A DNA stretch of 64,000 bases from Diaporthe sp. PMI_573 (GCA_021399435.1 JAJTUP010000032.1:744001-808000), one strand, 5' to 3'. Shown: positions 21,858 to 32,834, counted from the stretch's first letter. Notes: generated by a model from the sequence alone, not told the origin. Made by a program: numbers and translations.

Positions 21858-22115
21858 GTTTGAATCGGTTTGAGGCAGTGAGACTCTTAATTGTCAGATT
21901 ATCACCCTTTTAGGTATATGGGACGTGTAATTATGGTCCAATTGATGGGGTGGTCACTGTGTGTATTGTGATGATGTCTTGTCTTGGTTCTCTAGTGCGA
22001 CCCCTCCTGTTGGGGGGCTGGTTTTGTCATGACGGACATATTGATGCCTCAGGCACACACCTCTTGGCTACCCGTCACATCTGACAGAAATTATTATTAA
22101 GAAATGTAACGTTAG
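21858..22115 (-). other. Copia LTR/leader region
   Basis: Read on the minus strand this carries a C-rich/G-rich inverted pair after CAAAACCAGCCCC, then a CAATACACACAGTG block, a CACGTCCCAT block and AATCTGACAATT just before the gag ATG. The same ordered blocks recur at 41063-41300. The CTGACA could be the LTR 3' end with the primer-binding site after it. The exact LTR start (perhaps TGTGACGGG, near 22075) is inference. Confidence 0.5.
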
Positions 22116-22332
22116 GTGTACTTTTGATTAATCCTGTGCAGCTTGGGGCCAACGCATGCTGTCGATCCGACCGAAATTCCAATATCTTAATTCTAATTTA
22201 GCCCGAGCGCAATGCCTTATATAAAGATAAAGACAGTAGAATTGATTAAATAGGTCCTCGACGAATAAATCTCTACTCTTTTTTACCCTCCCTTCTAATG
22301 TGCACTCCTGTATCGGTCGCTCATATTTCATT

Positions 22333-24467
22333 ATGATGGACTTGGATTTGCTTTCTCCTTGGTTGGTCGGTGTAGTTAAAGCCCCCATTTCTTGTCTCGC
22401 CTTCCCAAAGTCTCTCAATGACGGTCGATTACCCAAAGAGTACAATATCAGGCAAAAAGAACGCCTGTTTCGAAATATCGGTTGCCATCCGCACATATTA
22501 CGCAACCAAATTCTGGCTGATATTGATCACGCCACATATAAAAAGTTACAATCCGTGCTTGCAGGCAGCTTGAGGAGTGCAGATCCGCCAACTCTCCCAA
22601 CCACTATTAAACTCCGTTGCAGGGGCGGGCGACAACGCGCTAAAGCAGCGGAGCGAGTGCTAGGGCCCGAGTTCCAATGGACAGTACGATTGTATTGTTG
22701 CCAAGTGCAAGAAGGTTATAGCAACTCTCATAACATTTGTTAATGACATAGCCGCTGACTTGATCTGATCACAGAACAAAGCCGATTTCATTCGATTGTC
22801 CAGAGTGTTGCGAATTCTTATTCATTTGAAGCGCCATATACAGCCGGTGAAGTTTATCGTCAGATCCAGCTGAACCCAGACGCAGCAGAAACAGATCGAA
22901 AGGGATGGCTAAGTCATATCAGCAAGTGCAAGGAAGACATTCTTACGAAGTTCTTGCGGAAAACTGAGATTGTGCAGGCATTAAACAGACTCCTCCGGTT
23001 TCCCGGTCTATGGGATGGTCTACAACTTGGCAATTTGCATAAGCATAGGGCCTTGCATTGCGATGAAGAGATCATCCATTATCTCGGATTCGTATATGAA
23101 ACCTGGGATCTCATCACCTTAGGTGTGGATGCTTTCGCTAACGCTGTTGATGTGGATACTGTTCGTCGACTGGAAAAACTCTTTCCAACTCATCACGAGG
23201 ACCTTGCCGCGATCCGGGACTTGTTTCGCTCAAACAAAGTTTTCACAGAAATTACTGACAAAGGAGAACGACAAAGGCTAGAGCAAAGCGTGTGCACAGT
23301 AAAGCGGCGTATTTCAAGCATCGAGACACTCCACAAGGATATGCTGTATTTTTCACCCGCAGTTAGGGCCATCTGGAAATTTGTCGCGCCAGATCGATCC
23401 CGACGCAGAAACCAGCCGACATTAAGGAATGTGCTCAAAAGGCATTTCCAACCAAGCGACGGACATATTTACGACAATGGAGATGATAGTCACTATACAA
23501 ATGATCATTTAGGCAAAGGCGCGTTTTATATCGCGTACACGAGACTCCTCGTATTCGCACTGCAAAACTTCGCGGAGCTCAGCTACGAATCCCCGCTCTG
23601 TGGCAAGGACGGCCGTCGATTAGTGGGACAAGTTCAACGCAGCGCTGTACAGCGATTTCAACAAAGAGCATATGATCTCGGATTTCGGACCCTCAAGCTA
23701 GAGGGACGAGATAGAGTTCAGGCAGATCTAGATCAAGCCGTCACAAACGACAATACTCAGCATGATATATTAAACTGCCCAGTGTGGAGGGCAGGTAAGC
23801 CTTTTTTGAGCGCATACATGGCTTTGCAGTCTGAAGAGGTGCAGACCCAGATTGAACACCCTTCTGTCCCAGCAGATACTTTGTCGCACATTTTGGTGAT
23901 GGGTAATATTATTGGGCACTTTTTGAAAATGTCGGAATCAGATCCAGCTGAAGAAGACTGCGCAAATTATGTCCAAGTTTCTAATCAACCCATCAAATAT
24001 ACATGGCGCAAAGAGGATATAAATACAGGACATCCTATGGACATTGACGAAAGGTCAGAGAGTGATTATTCTACGATCTGTGTGTCAGAGACTGCGGATA
24101 GTGAAATATACAGTCAAACTCAACAAAAACTCCTTAGTTTCAACGTTGATCAATCTGCTAAGCCTGCAGAGCTTGATCCACGTCTATCGTTCTTGCCGTT
24201 CCTAGAGAAACGGCTGCGGCGACAGGGCGGCGTATTTAAACTGCCACCACCAGAGATCGAGAAAGCCCCGAGGGAAGACGGACATGATATTCAGTACAAG
24301 CCAACTGCAACGGACAGCCCTTTAGCAGTAAGTCCTTTGAAATTTTGCATCTTATCAACTATCGCTTACAATCACAGCCACCACCATTTCAGAGCGAAAT
24401 GCGCCTATCTATTCCACCAAAAGTAGTAATACCGCCGATACGTAATATGCGGCCATCAAAGACTTGA
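22333..24467 (+). CDS. DUF3723 family protein
   Basis: Three exons are predicted: 22333-22714, 22775-24327 and 24378-24467, giving 674 aa. Intron 1 (60 nt) has a GCTGACTT branch and CACAG acceptor; intron 2 (50 nt) has a GTAAGT donor. Family features in order are NIRQKERLFRNIG, KLRCRGGRQRAKAAERVLG, AGEVYRQIQLNP, LRFPGLWDGLQLGNLHKH, LHCDEEIIHYLGFVYETW, then a variable acidic linker and a Pro-rich tail. The ATG at 22333 or 22336 is preferred because a paralogous fragment at 31891 starts at the matching Met and shares SWLVGVV. The function of DUF3723 is unknown; the family is a recurrent cargo gene of fungal Starship giant transposons. No Starship captain recombinase is visible here. The gene appears intact. 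Confidence 0.85.
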
Positions 24468-24802
24468 GACCGATTTTGGTGATCTCGGCTATTGGGCCGT
24501 GTTTGCAGGATGGCTTACTTATTCGTTTCAGCCCCAGGACCGCTGTTGCTTTAGAATAACGATTATCATGTTCGGCACGCTCGAATTGTCATCCTGGACA
24601 GTCGCAGTACTCTCCGCCCAAGAGCTGACAGTCGTCCTTTCACAAAGTAGTTAGCATTATTAGAAAGGGAGTAGCGGAACAATCCAGACCATTTGCTTAT
24701 CCCTTACTTAATCCGCTCTGCGAGTAAAGTGAATGATCGCTGTTTTGTCCGCTTCAAAAGTCGCGCCACTTCTCCTTTCCCATTCCATGGCGCTATTTAT
24801 GA

Positions 24803-25105
24803 TTACTTCAATTCCTTCGTGGTTGCTCTGTGCCGTCGGTCCTGTGACCCATAGCAATCGATTTTCCGTTGTACCAGGTCTGCGTTGAAGAAGAGGAATA
24901 GGACCGGTGATAGGGGCGACCCCTGAGGCAACCCTGCCTGCGGGAGGTCCCGGTTAAGGAACACATCGCGAGGGCCGCCACCAAAGGACTGGAGGCGGTG
25001 ATGAAACTGAGAAGACTCCGTGGCTTTTCGACCAGGTATAAACCTCTCAACTGTTGGAAATCTATAAGTGTTAAAAAGTGCCTTTGGTTGCGCTTTAAGA
25101 CACAT
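24803..25105 (-). pseudogene. Tad-like LINE reverse transcriptase fragment
   Basis: The minus-strand ORF carries the LINE RT block QAGLPQGSPLSPVLFLFFN followed by ADLVQRKIDCYG, characteristic of Tad-clade non-LTR elements (LPQGSPLSPxLFL). The downstream catalytic FxDD block and everything N-terminal are missing or unreadable. The sequence upstream to about 25380 gives no further RT motif. It is an inactive scrap. Confidence 0.8.
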
Positions 25106-26471
25106 CGGTTACCAAGTCTGCCTTCCTACTATAGAAGAAAATCGTCCGTGGTAGGAGACGGTACAAAACCCGAATGTGTCTATCAATCCCTGATCTTATC
25201 AATACACCCAAAATAATGCCTCCTCCAAACCTCCTGACGATGACGTGTTTTGGCCTACAACTACGGTGCTGCCGTATCTGCTGGCCGGTCTGGAGCAAGA
25301 CCCTGAGGTAGGAGCAGTCCAAACAAAGCAGAGGTGCGTCCCGGGAAGTCTTATTCCCCATGTCTATGCTATTAGACAATAGATAAGTATGAACGGTTCT
25401 CAGCTAATTCTGTTCAAATTTTCCCGGGCTTGCGCACCTAAGTGTAGTAACTGATTCACTCCCGAGCAGCGTGTTAGAGTGCACGGGTTTGGTAGGGCAG
25501 ACGCACAACTTCATTGCACCTTATATCTAGAAACATGGAATAAATGAAGATAAAATATTATGTCACATTCCTCCTACTAAGTAAAGTTTTTTCAGGGCAA
25601 ATTTTATAGCGCATTATCTGACGGCGCTTGACAGACCATCCTTAATCGATGTGAATACAAAGACGATCACGGCTCCTATGTCAGCTTCCGGTGAAGGTAA
25701 GACCAGAAGCCGGGTTTATTTGGTTTAGATTATATATACTGTGTCATTGCCATTTTCTTCATTCGAAAGAACATGATCATCATCTAATATTAGCCGAAAC
25801 CTGCAATGTATTGTATCAGCCTGTAGATCCAATGGTAAAGGGCCTTAAGCTCTATCTATTTCCCGAGTGTTCCGTTAGCGTGACATGACACACATCAGAT
25901 CAACATTATCGAAGTGGTTTGGTGACGGATAAAGGTTGTCACAACTTACTGAAGCACTAGTCACATCCAGATTAATATCGGCAATATTTCCAAGCACCTC
26001 CTTCAACTCGGCCTGCAACTTTCGGCTTTTGAGATCCAGGTATTCGGTCTTGACCCATCCGTACCTACTCGTTTTTTTAGTAGAAAGACTATGGGAACGA
26101 AGAGCGCAACCTTAACATCACATGTGCTCTTTTGGAAATTGTTGAATTATGGAAGCCTGTGCACGTTGGAAATTTCAGACGCGAGTTCAGTGAGGAAGCT
26201 AACCAACTTCATCACAGTGACCTGCCAAGTACGAGCAAGCATGATGCTCGAGTTGACGTACAGGCAAGACGACAGATAAAATATCGCAGGCGGAGTGATA
26301 CTCTTACGGTATAAAGGAATATAATATAGACCCAGGGGCCAATTGACGACATGTGGTCTTTCATCCGCCTCCTCCGGGATGAACGGGATCCAAAGCAGTT
26401 ACAGGTGCTAGTGCTGAAGCCAAATGCTGTTTGCATGATCCTTGTCGTAAGGCTTACACCGTCAAGAAGTG
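25106..26471. other. AT-rich region without supported genes
   Basis: No ORF with a recognisable motif on either strand. Short plus-strand ORFs at 25691-25888 and 26091-26554 overlap one another in different frames. The 26 kb end is the 3' flank of the minus-strand gene that follows. Likely decayed transposon sequence. Confidence 0.35.
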
Positions 26472-27717
26472 CTACGGCACATCCGCGATCTCTCGAAGCC
26501 TCGGTCCACTTATGCCAAGCCACGGCGCTGGTCCAACCAGCCATCCCGGGTTGAGCTCCAGCCAGGCGGTCATCTTTTCATGGCTGAGAACATGAAGGCG
26601 AAGCGTGGTGCCGACTGTCTGGGCTGCCTTCTCACAAGTGTGGTAATAGGTAAGGATCTTGATCCAGTCGGCATCATTGCCCACAGGGCTACCGAATCCA
26701 GTACCATAGACACAGCAGTGGGGATAGGGCCAGCCCCTTGATTCCAAGACGTCCATCTCAGTCTCATCTTGGATCTTGATGAAGAAGCTATTGCTGAAAG
26801 CTTCGGAGCGGATTGGGTAGCCAAGTGCATGAGCGACCGCTAGATGCGGCACGAGATACCTGTTCTCTGAGTCCTCGTCGGGATATGCCCCAGTCTTGTC
26901 TACTTTCTTGGAAGTGTAGTCGGTGAGAAAGATCCTCTTGATCTGGGGCAGAAGGGAGGACCGGGCATCGTAGAAGACCCATTCGCCGCACTCGAAGCTG
27001 ATCTTGAATCCGTAGGACCACAGTCCTACCTGATTCATGATGGGGACCAGGATATCGATGATGACAGTGCTGAAGATCGAAGTGTTCTCAGGTTTGTTCT
27101 TGGAAAATAGCACGCAAGGCTTGATGCCCTTCAGTACAAGAAGGAACTCCACGTGGTGGCGCAGGTGAGCAGCACCATTCCACCACTTGTTGGTAGTGGT
27201 ATCGTCGTGGCGAAGTGGGCCGACTGGCACATTCAGGAGGAAACGTCGCTCTAATTCGCGGAATGTCTGCATCAAAATTAAATCAGCAGGTGCTCTCAAG
27301 GGGCTTGCTCACTCTCGGCATTTTGATGGACCCCAGACGAGGTAGAAGCTTTTGGGGATGACTGACGTTGAAGGCAGCGTGCGTGAAGCGCTCAAAGTCG
27401 CTATCGCCACGCTGCTTTTCATCACCTGGGCTGATTGCTGGGAAACTGTCGGAGTGAGGACTCTTGTCGAGATCAAGGCAGATTGCGTTGAATGTGGCCT
27501 GGTCAACCTGGTGTGCTGGGTCCAGATACTCATTGACCATCTTGCAAACTTCGGCCGGGTCATCGCTGCAATCGCAGTCCGCGAAAGGACAGAACTTGAC
27601 AGCAGATATCAAGGCCCTCAAGCCAAGATCAGCCGTGCTGGTCATGACTTTGTGGCGTGGTAAGGTGAGCAGATACTGGTAAGAGTGCGAAATGGCAGAA
27701 CGGGGCAGGGAGCGCAT
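26472..27717 (-). CDS. Uncharacterised two-exon protein
   Basis: Exon 1 is 27717-27313 and exon 2 is 27266-26472. The 46-nt intron has donor GTGAGC, a CTGAT branch and GATGCAG acceptor and keeps phase 0 (KMPR then TFRELERRF). The product is 399 aa from the first ATG, or 375 aa from the ATG at 27645. Visible features are a Cys-rich segment (CPFADCDCSDDPAEVC) and an aromatic-rich C-terminal half (NKWWNGAAHLRHHVEFLL, GLWSYGFKISFECGEWVFYD, YPHCCVYGTGFGSP). No signal peptide or membrane segment is obvious. I do not recognise the family. The reading frame is clean, unlike its neighbours. Confidence 0.6.
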
Positions 27718-27881
27718 CGAGCTGTTGACCTTGGAAGATGGGAAAATAAAAGTTCACCGGCACTATATTTTCTAGTTTGAGTGAACAAACGAATGAGACT
27801 GGTTCAAGGCACCCGAACCCTGAAGGTGACGGGTTTCAGCAGCTGCAGTCTTCCGTTTCTTCTCCAAAATGTTCCTTGCAT

Positions 27882-28478
27882 TCACCGAATACTCGGTTTG
27901 CTTTGAGCCGTTAGGACCTCCCATAAGTGTCTGTCGTTGTGAGCAGCTTCAGGTTCATCTATCGAGAGGTGTGTATCTGAACTCTTTCCCCCAGGGTAAA
28001 CACGCCTGGGCATGTGACTTAGAAAGGAATTTGCATCACTTGTGAATACAGGCATCTGATGGTCGTGTGCTAGATCATAAGTCTCAGCCTGCCAGTGTAC
28101 ATCTATTATAGAGAGTAGCAGCCCAACATTCCTTGGGTTCGCCTTATCAATCACTTTAGACAGACCCCTGTCTTCCGTGCCCAAACTCTTCATTAACTCC
28201 GAGTCGCACCAGTCAGGAGGCATGCTGACTACCTTTGGGTCCGACCCGGGTTTGAGTACATGCTGTCGAGCACCATGTGGAACCATAACCATGATGTTGA
28301 GGCGCTCAGAATGCAGGCAGTGTGAAATAGAAAAACAGAGTCTTCCCATGGTGGGAAATTCAAAGGACATCCAGGGAGGCATGAGGCCGTACGGATATTC
28401 GGAAGAATTGTAAGAAGTTGCAATCGGCCCATGGGAATGAGAAATGAAAGCCACCTCAGTCAGGGTAGGCAAAGCCAT
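27882..28478 (-). CDS. Hypothetical protein, 198 aa
   Basis: An ATG-started ORF with no recognised domain. It contains FISHSHGPIATSYNSSEYPY and a His/Met-rich middle. It lies 15 bp downstream of another minus-strand ORF (28494-28973), and the two could be exons of one gene: a GTGAGC donor exists at the end of the upstream ORF, but I could not find an acceptor that keeps frame. Treat the boundaries as provisional. Confidence 0.35.
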   Translation of the reverse strand: MALPTLTEVAFISHSHGPIATSYNSSEYPYGLMPPWMSFEFPTMGRLCFSISHCLHSERLNIMVMVPHGARQHVLKPGSDPKVVSMPPDWCDSELMKSLGTEDRGLSKVIDKANPRNVGLLLSIIDVHWQAETYDLAHDHQMPVFTSDANSFLSHMPRRVYPGGKSSDTHLSIDEPEAAHNDRHLWEVLTAQSKPSIR

Positions 28479-28493
28479 AGCCTGGGAAGGTGC

Positions 28494-28973
28494 TCACCAG
28501 ATAACCGTCTGACTGATCTCACTTCCATTCTGGAGACCAATTAGTCCATATAGGGCAATTCCCGGGTTGGCGTCGGCGTTGCCGCTTGCGCTGCTGCTCT
28601 CGACAAAGGGGGACATTGTGGCGAGGCATGAAGCGAGCTCCTTAATGAGAGATGAATAACGAGCCTGTGCTGCCATAGTAAGGCTCGATGTACCCCGGCT
28701 GCCCATCGAGTGGTGAATGGTCCAGCTCCTGGACTTGAAGTTGAGGACGACTAGGGCCCAGGTGTTTCGGTCGATTGTGAAAGGGAATAACATCTCGACC
28801 GGGTGCTTGGCGGCGGACCAGGGTAGGAAGCAGGTGGCCAGCTGCTTAACGTCGGGAGATTTTGATATGTTGGAAGGCAGCACTTCGGGCCCGTCGGAGG
28901 CCCGGTGAAGGGCACCGTAGCATCGGCGAAAGGCACCGCAGCACCGCTCAGGCCAGCGTGCATCGAGATCCAT
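28494..28973 (-). CDS. Hypothetical protein, possible Ulp1-like fragment
   Basis: A 159-codon ATG ORF. The segment MLFPFTIDRNTWALVVLNF followed by KSRSWTIHHSMGS resembles the beta-strand pair around the catalytic His-Trp of C48 (Ulp1/SENP) cysteine proteases, but the His is replaced (NTW rather than HW), so activity is unlikely if the relation is real. The first 35 codons lie within a 251-bp segment repeated in inverted orientation at 59460-59749, so the start may belong to a repeat. Low confidence. Confidence 0.35.
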   Translation of the reverse strand: MDLDARWPERCCGAFRRCYGALHRASDGPEVLPSNISKSPDVKQLATCFLPWSAAKHPVEMLFPFTIDRNTWALVVLNFKSRSWTIHHSMGSRGTSSLTMAAQARYSSLIKELASCLATMSPFVESSSASGNADANPGIALYGLIGLQNGSEISQTVIW

Positions 28974-29118
28974 GGGGGATTGGCAGGTCAGGTTATAAGA
29001 TGGGTGGCTAGACGCACTGGAATCACAATGTAGTTAGGCATCGCAACATAGCACGGAATGTTCAGATCCTGATCTGCCCTCATGCAACCCCTTGCCCAGC
29101 ATCTTCCCCAGTGACCTC
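28868..29118 (-). repeat. 251-bp dispersed repeat, copy A
   Basis: Read on the minus strand this segment matches 59460-59749 with only a handful of substitutions; the second copy contains an extra 39 bp. Both ends of the match are abrupt (GAGGTCACTGG at one side, CCTTCCAACA at the other). It includes the start of the minus-strand ORF at 28973 in this copy. The nature of the repeat is unknown. Confidence 0.85.
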
Positions 29119-30774
29119 TTGACATGATAACATATTGGCGTCGCTATTGCCGCCGAAGAGGGTCGACCGGATAGCATACATGCCATGGCGATGGGCGGCA
29201 GCGAATGAGGCGAGGTTTTTGAGGACTTAACCGCCCAGCCCAACACCAGGCTTGTCGATGGACGCGAGCTGTTCAGGATCCACCGTCCAGAGCCGCTTCC
29301 TGACAGCATGAATTGCCGACTCGGGCTGCTGCCGGGGTGGCGGATTCGGACGTTCAATTCCTTGTGGCCGACCGAGAGGGAATCACCGCCGCTGTCGCTG
29401 TACTGTTTGTGCTGTTGGCGCAAAACCTCGCCGTCTGGCCCCTGGTTCCTGGCGGTTGCCACAGCCAAGGCCGTGGCCGTAGGATCACCCGCGGGAGCAG
29501 AGAGAATCCGTTGGTCTTCAGGCTGGAGGCCCTGATTAGGACCAACAAGACCAACTTCAACATCGCCGTCGAGAATGTACCTAGCTACGGCGCCTGGCCG
29601 TCAAGGTGATCCGAATTAAGGCCCTGGTTCCGCCTGGTCGAGGAAACTCGTTTGTTCTTGACGGAAACGGGTGCATCTTCACGTTCGGACACAGACCTAT
29701 TCGCCGAACTGAGAGGACCGGAAGAATCACTCAGGACTTCCTCGTCCATGAACACTTTATTTCGCTTGGGAAATCTGTCTGTTGGGAATTGGCTTTCAAC
29801 TGGGCCTGACGTTATTGGGTGGGAAAGGAGGTTCCCTTTGGCAAGGGTATTGAGATGGACCAGAAATGGATCTTGGGAGGAGGAAGAGGACGGGGAAGGG
29901 CCGCGTCAGTCAACCTTGAGTGACAGAGAGGCCACTTACCTGCCGCTGCGCTCTTGCTCGCTTGCACGGCTACCAAAAGAAAGGATACAGAGGTCAAAGG
30001 GCTACCGCCACCACTACCTACGTACACTCATCGCTGCCACTCCTAATGAAGAAAACCTAAACATCACAGTTCCCAACTGCAAAGCACCTAGAAAGTCTTG
30101 AATTGGGCATGCGATGGACGTCACAATCAAGAACGCCGTCGCGAGCCGCCACACCTTTGCAATGTCAATTACCATAGGCAGGCAACAAGGCAGACTCCGA
30201 CCCCATCTTTTGGCCCCCAGGAGCGTAAGCAGATCGGCGCAAAATGAAAATAAGTTTCATTGAGTCTCAGGAAGTGACGAATAATACAACATGAGAACAG
30301 CTGCCTATCTTGTCGTCTTGGAATGTGGGGGCTGGAAATTCTACCGTCTCAGAGATTGAGAGGCTGAGGTGTTCTATTCTCTCTCCCTTGACAGGGCCCC
30401 CAGACGGGCGGCCCTCATTCAGCTCATCCTGCTTGCAACGGTTTCAACATTTGATTCGCTGTGCAACAAGTGACTGCGATTCAGCTCAACGTCGTGCCGC
30501 AGATCTTCATGCTGTGTCACGATGGTATCAACCAGACGGTGTCTACATTTCAGCATTCTCTCTCAGGTGTAAGCCGGAAGACGTACCGTGCAAAGGGGGC
30601 ATCGTAGATTGTCCACCCACATGTCCAAAAGTATATATTAAACATGGACGGACATAAAGACATCACCCACGCGTTTTCCTTTCGAATTTGCCTTGATCAT
30701 CTCAACATTCACCCTCACCTGGATACCTCTCGCCCAAATATCACTTCGTGACTGGGAAGATTTGATTTCTCGTA
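29119..30774. other. Unassigned region
   Basis: Several overlapping ORFs occur on both strands (29034-29609, 29606-30101, 30310-30657) but none has a recognised motif. A plus-strand frame around 29313-29609 (NPLVFRLEALIRTNKTNFNI) has protein-like composition and could be an exon of an unknown gene. The last part is the promoter side of the membrane-protein relic. Confidence 0.3.
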
Positions 30775-31803
30775 ATGGCAAACTCTACATTATGGGAAGG
30801 CGCTGATGCCACAACGCAGTATACTGTGTATCTCGGTACGTGGACCAACTGGTCTCGCGGCTAGGTGATGGGAGCAACCCTGACCACAACTCGACAACAT
30901 GGCAATTTGTTCATTGCGTTCACTGCCTTCTTCGTCGGCTTTGTTGCTTCGCGTTTCTGGAAAATGGTCTGGTCGGTCATCCATCTTTACTTTTTGTTTA
31001 TCAACGTATCGTGTAGTCCACAAAGCTAACATTGAAATTGACGCAGTCTGGCAACCCACAGATACTACTCGTCGTCCCAGCAAGAAGATGCCCTCCACCA
31101 TCAACGTCAGGCCGTGCTACGGAATTCCGGCAGTTCACTCGAGGGACTGTGGATGTTCACTCGACTGGCATGGGTATGGCGCTCATCAGCCCGGCGATGC
31201 CTTCTCCGCATGCTCCCAGCAATTATTTCCGCTTCATTTTTACTCGCATCATTCTCCATTGCTGGTGGCTTTTCCTCTCAGATCTCTTCCGCAGTCGGCA
31301 GTGATGTTCTCCTCGATGGATCCAATTGTGGAGTCTTCACCACCGTGGGTGCCGCGGGGACCGTCCAAGCAGCAAGTATTCTGTACTCGAACGTGGCCCA
31401 GAAGACAGAACAGGCCGCAAATTATACTCGACAGTGCTACTCTAGCAGCCGCTCTGGTATGCTGGACTGTACCTCCTTTATTGTCGATCACCTCTCCTCA
31501 ACCGTTGATACGCGAGCACCCTGCCCGTTTCCTGGAGCCGATGTGTGCCGCCTGCAGAATTCCAATTTGCGCCTTGGCACAGGATTGCTGGACAGCAATG
31601 ACTTCTTTGGCTTAAATGCACCACAGAGTCAGCGAATCTTGTTTAGAAATGTCCTCGAGTGTGCGCCGTTGGTCACAGAGCCATTTGCTCAGAATATTTC
31701 CACCTCTTTGAATTATTACACTGTCTACAATTATGGGCCCAATTTCCTGGGACGGAACTACACATACCAACCCACCCACCAGCACTCGGAAAGGGGTGGT
31801 TAG
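30775..31803 (+). pseudogene. Fungal membrane-protein relic with in-frame TAG
   Basis: Exon 1 (30775-30971) starts at an ATG and reads YTVYLGTWTNWSRG, then a TAG at 30862-30864, then VMGATLTTTRQHGNLFIAF. A 75-nt intron (30972-31046) has a GCTAAC branch and GACGCAG acceptor. Exon 2 reads HRYYSSSQQEDALHHQRQA, a second hydrophobic helix (LRMLPAIISASFLLASF), and an extracellular-type part with DGSNCGVF, YTRQCYSSS, LDCTSF, CPFPGADVC and LLDSNDFFGLNAPQSQR. This is the layout of a common family of uncharacterised fungal integral membrane proteins. The frame is lost after LGRNYTYQPTHQ near 31790, so the C-terminal part, including further membrane segments, is missing. The TAG could derive from CAG. 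Confidence 0.65.
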
Positions 31804-31890
31804 TTGCTTTCCTTATGAGAAATCCAGAGAAAGTCTTTTGACTTTGTATGTGACTCGAAATCTCGCATTCGTTCCAATTTTATCGCCGCA

Positions 31891-32030
31891 ATGGATTGTC
31901 TTTCTTCATGGTTAGTTGGAGTTGTGACAGCACGTATTTCGTCTTACTGTATTTTCACGAAAACTAGTGCAAATGGTCGATTGTCTAATGAGCGCAACAT
32001 AGCCCAAAAAGAACGATTGTTCCGACGTGT
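31891..32030 (+). pseudogene. DUF3723 N-terminal fragment
   Basis: Forty-odd codons from an ATG at 31891 align with the N-terminus of the intact DUF3723 gene: SWLVGVVTARIS versus PWLVGVVKAPIS, then GRLSNERNIAQKERLFRRV versus GRLPKEYNIRQKERLFRNI. Similarity stops near 32030. It marks a second, diverged DUF3723 copy of which only the start remains. Confidence 0.75.
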
Positions 32031-32140
32031 GTACTTGCGTAGACCTTAGAGTACTTGCAAAAGTTGGTTATCATTAGTACTTTAGTTTATAAGCAGGCCC
32101 CCGTTGCAGACATTTCTAAAGGACCGTGGACCTTAGAGAA

Positions 32141-32148
32141 TATAAAAG
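32141..32148 (+). promoter_or_regulatory. TATA box of the secreted repeat protein
   Basis: TATAAAAG lies 145-152 bp upstream of the ATG at 32293, in line with a core promoter and a 5' UTR of roughly 115-120 nt. The assignment is by position only. Confidence 0.55.
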
Positions 32149-32292
32149 CCGGTCGATTTCAGGCATAAAGTTGAAGTCTAGGAGAGCAGATCATCCTCAC
32201 TCAGCTTTTATAAATGTTCTTTGGGATAATAAAATCAAATTACGAGCCAAAATATATACTCGCTTTGCTTTAGCAACCTTCTCGTGGTCAAG

Positions 32293-32792
32293 ATGAAGGT
32301 CAGTCTCATATTTTCCAACCACCCGAGTCTCCTCGCCTTGCTAACTAACAAGCGCCCCAGTGCACCATCTTCGTCGCCTTTGTGGCTACTCTGCTTCCTC
32401 GCGCGGCCTTTTCCGCCCCGGTCGCCGTCTCCATCGCGGCTATGGAACCGGGCCACTCTGGATACGAAAGCCACGTGGGCGCCGCGGCTCGAGATGAGCT
32501 CTCCACCGCTGGCCGCTCTGGCTATAACTCGGTGGGGACCACCGCGCGGCGCGCCACTATAGCCACCAACACTGATAGTCGCTCTAAGTACAACTCTATT
32601 AATGTTACCAGCCGGGCGGGTCTCACTAATTTCACGACTGACGGACGGTCTAGCTACAACTCTGTTGAGGTCGCCGAGCACAACGGTGTCACGAGCGCTG
32701 AGACCGACGGGCGGGGTGGTTACAACTCTGGATCCACTGAAACGAAAGTCACCACAGACGCGGAGACGGACGGTCGATCAGGTTATAACTAG
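32293..32792 (+). CDS. Small secreted protein with six Tyr-centred repeats
   Basis: Exon 1 is only ATGAAG (32293-32298). A 62-nt intron (32299-32360) has donor GTCAGT, a GCTAACTAAC branch and CCCAG acceptor. Exon 2 runs 32361-32792. The product is 145 aa. Residues 1-21 form a signal peptide (CTIFVAFVATLL core, likely cut near AFSA). The rest is built of imperfect 20-22 residue units with the core (D/A)GRSGYNSV. The tyrosines are at residues 37, 57, 79, 101, 123 and 144. Codons for the core differ between units while residues are kept, suggesting selection on the motif. Two N-glycosylation sequons (NVT, NFT) and one dibasic RR occur. It could be a secreted effector, a wall protein, or a RiPP-like precursor (fungal dikaritins also have a signal peptide and Tyr-containing repeats), but Kex2 KR sites are lacking and no UstYa gene is nearby. 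Confidence 0.7.
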
Positions 32793-32834
32793 AACCACGA
32801 CCAGTGCTACTTCCCGATTTGGGGGCTGATAGAG

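Noticed and set aside
22128..22505. Minus-strand ORF of 125 codons
   Set aside because: It lies opposite the promoter and first exon of the DUF3723 gene and has no motif.
30899..31615. A 238-codon plus-strand ORF
   Set aside because: It is a shadow frame of the membrane-protein exons, which have conserved motifs and proper splice sites.
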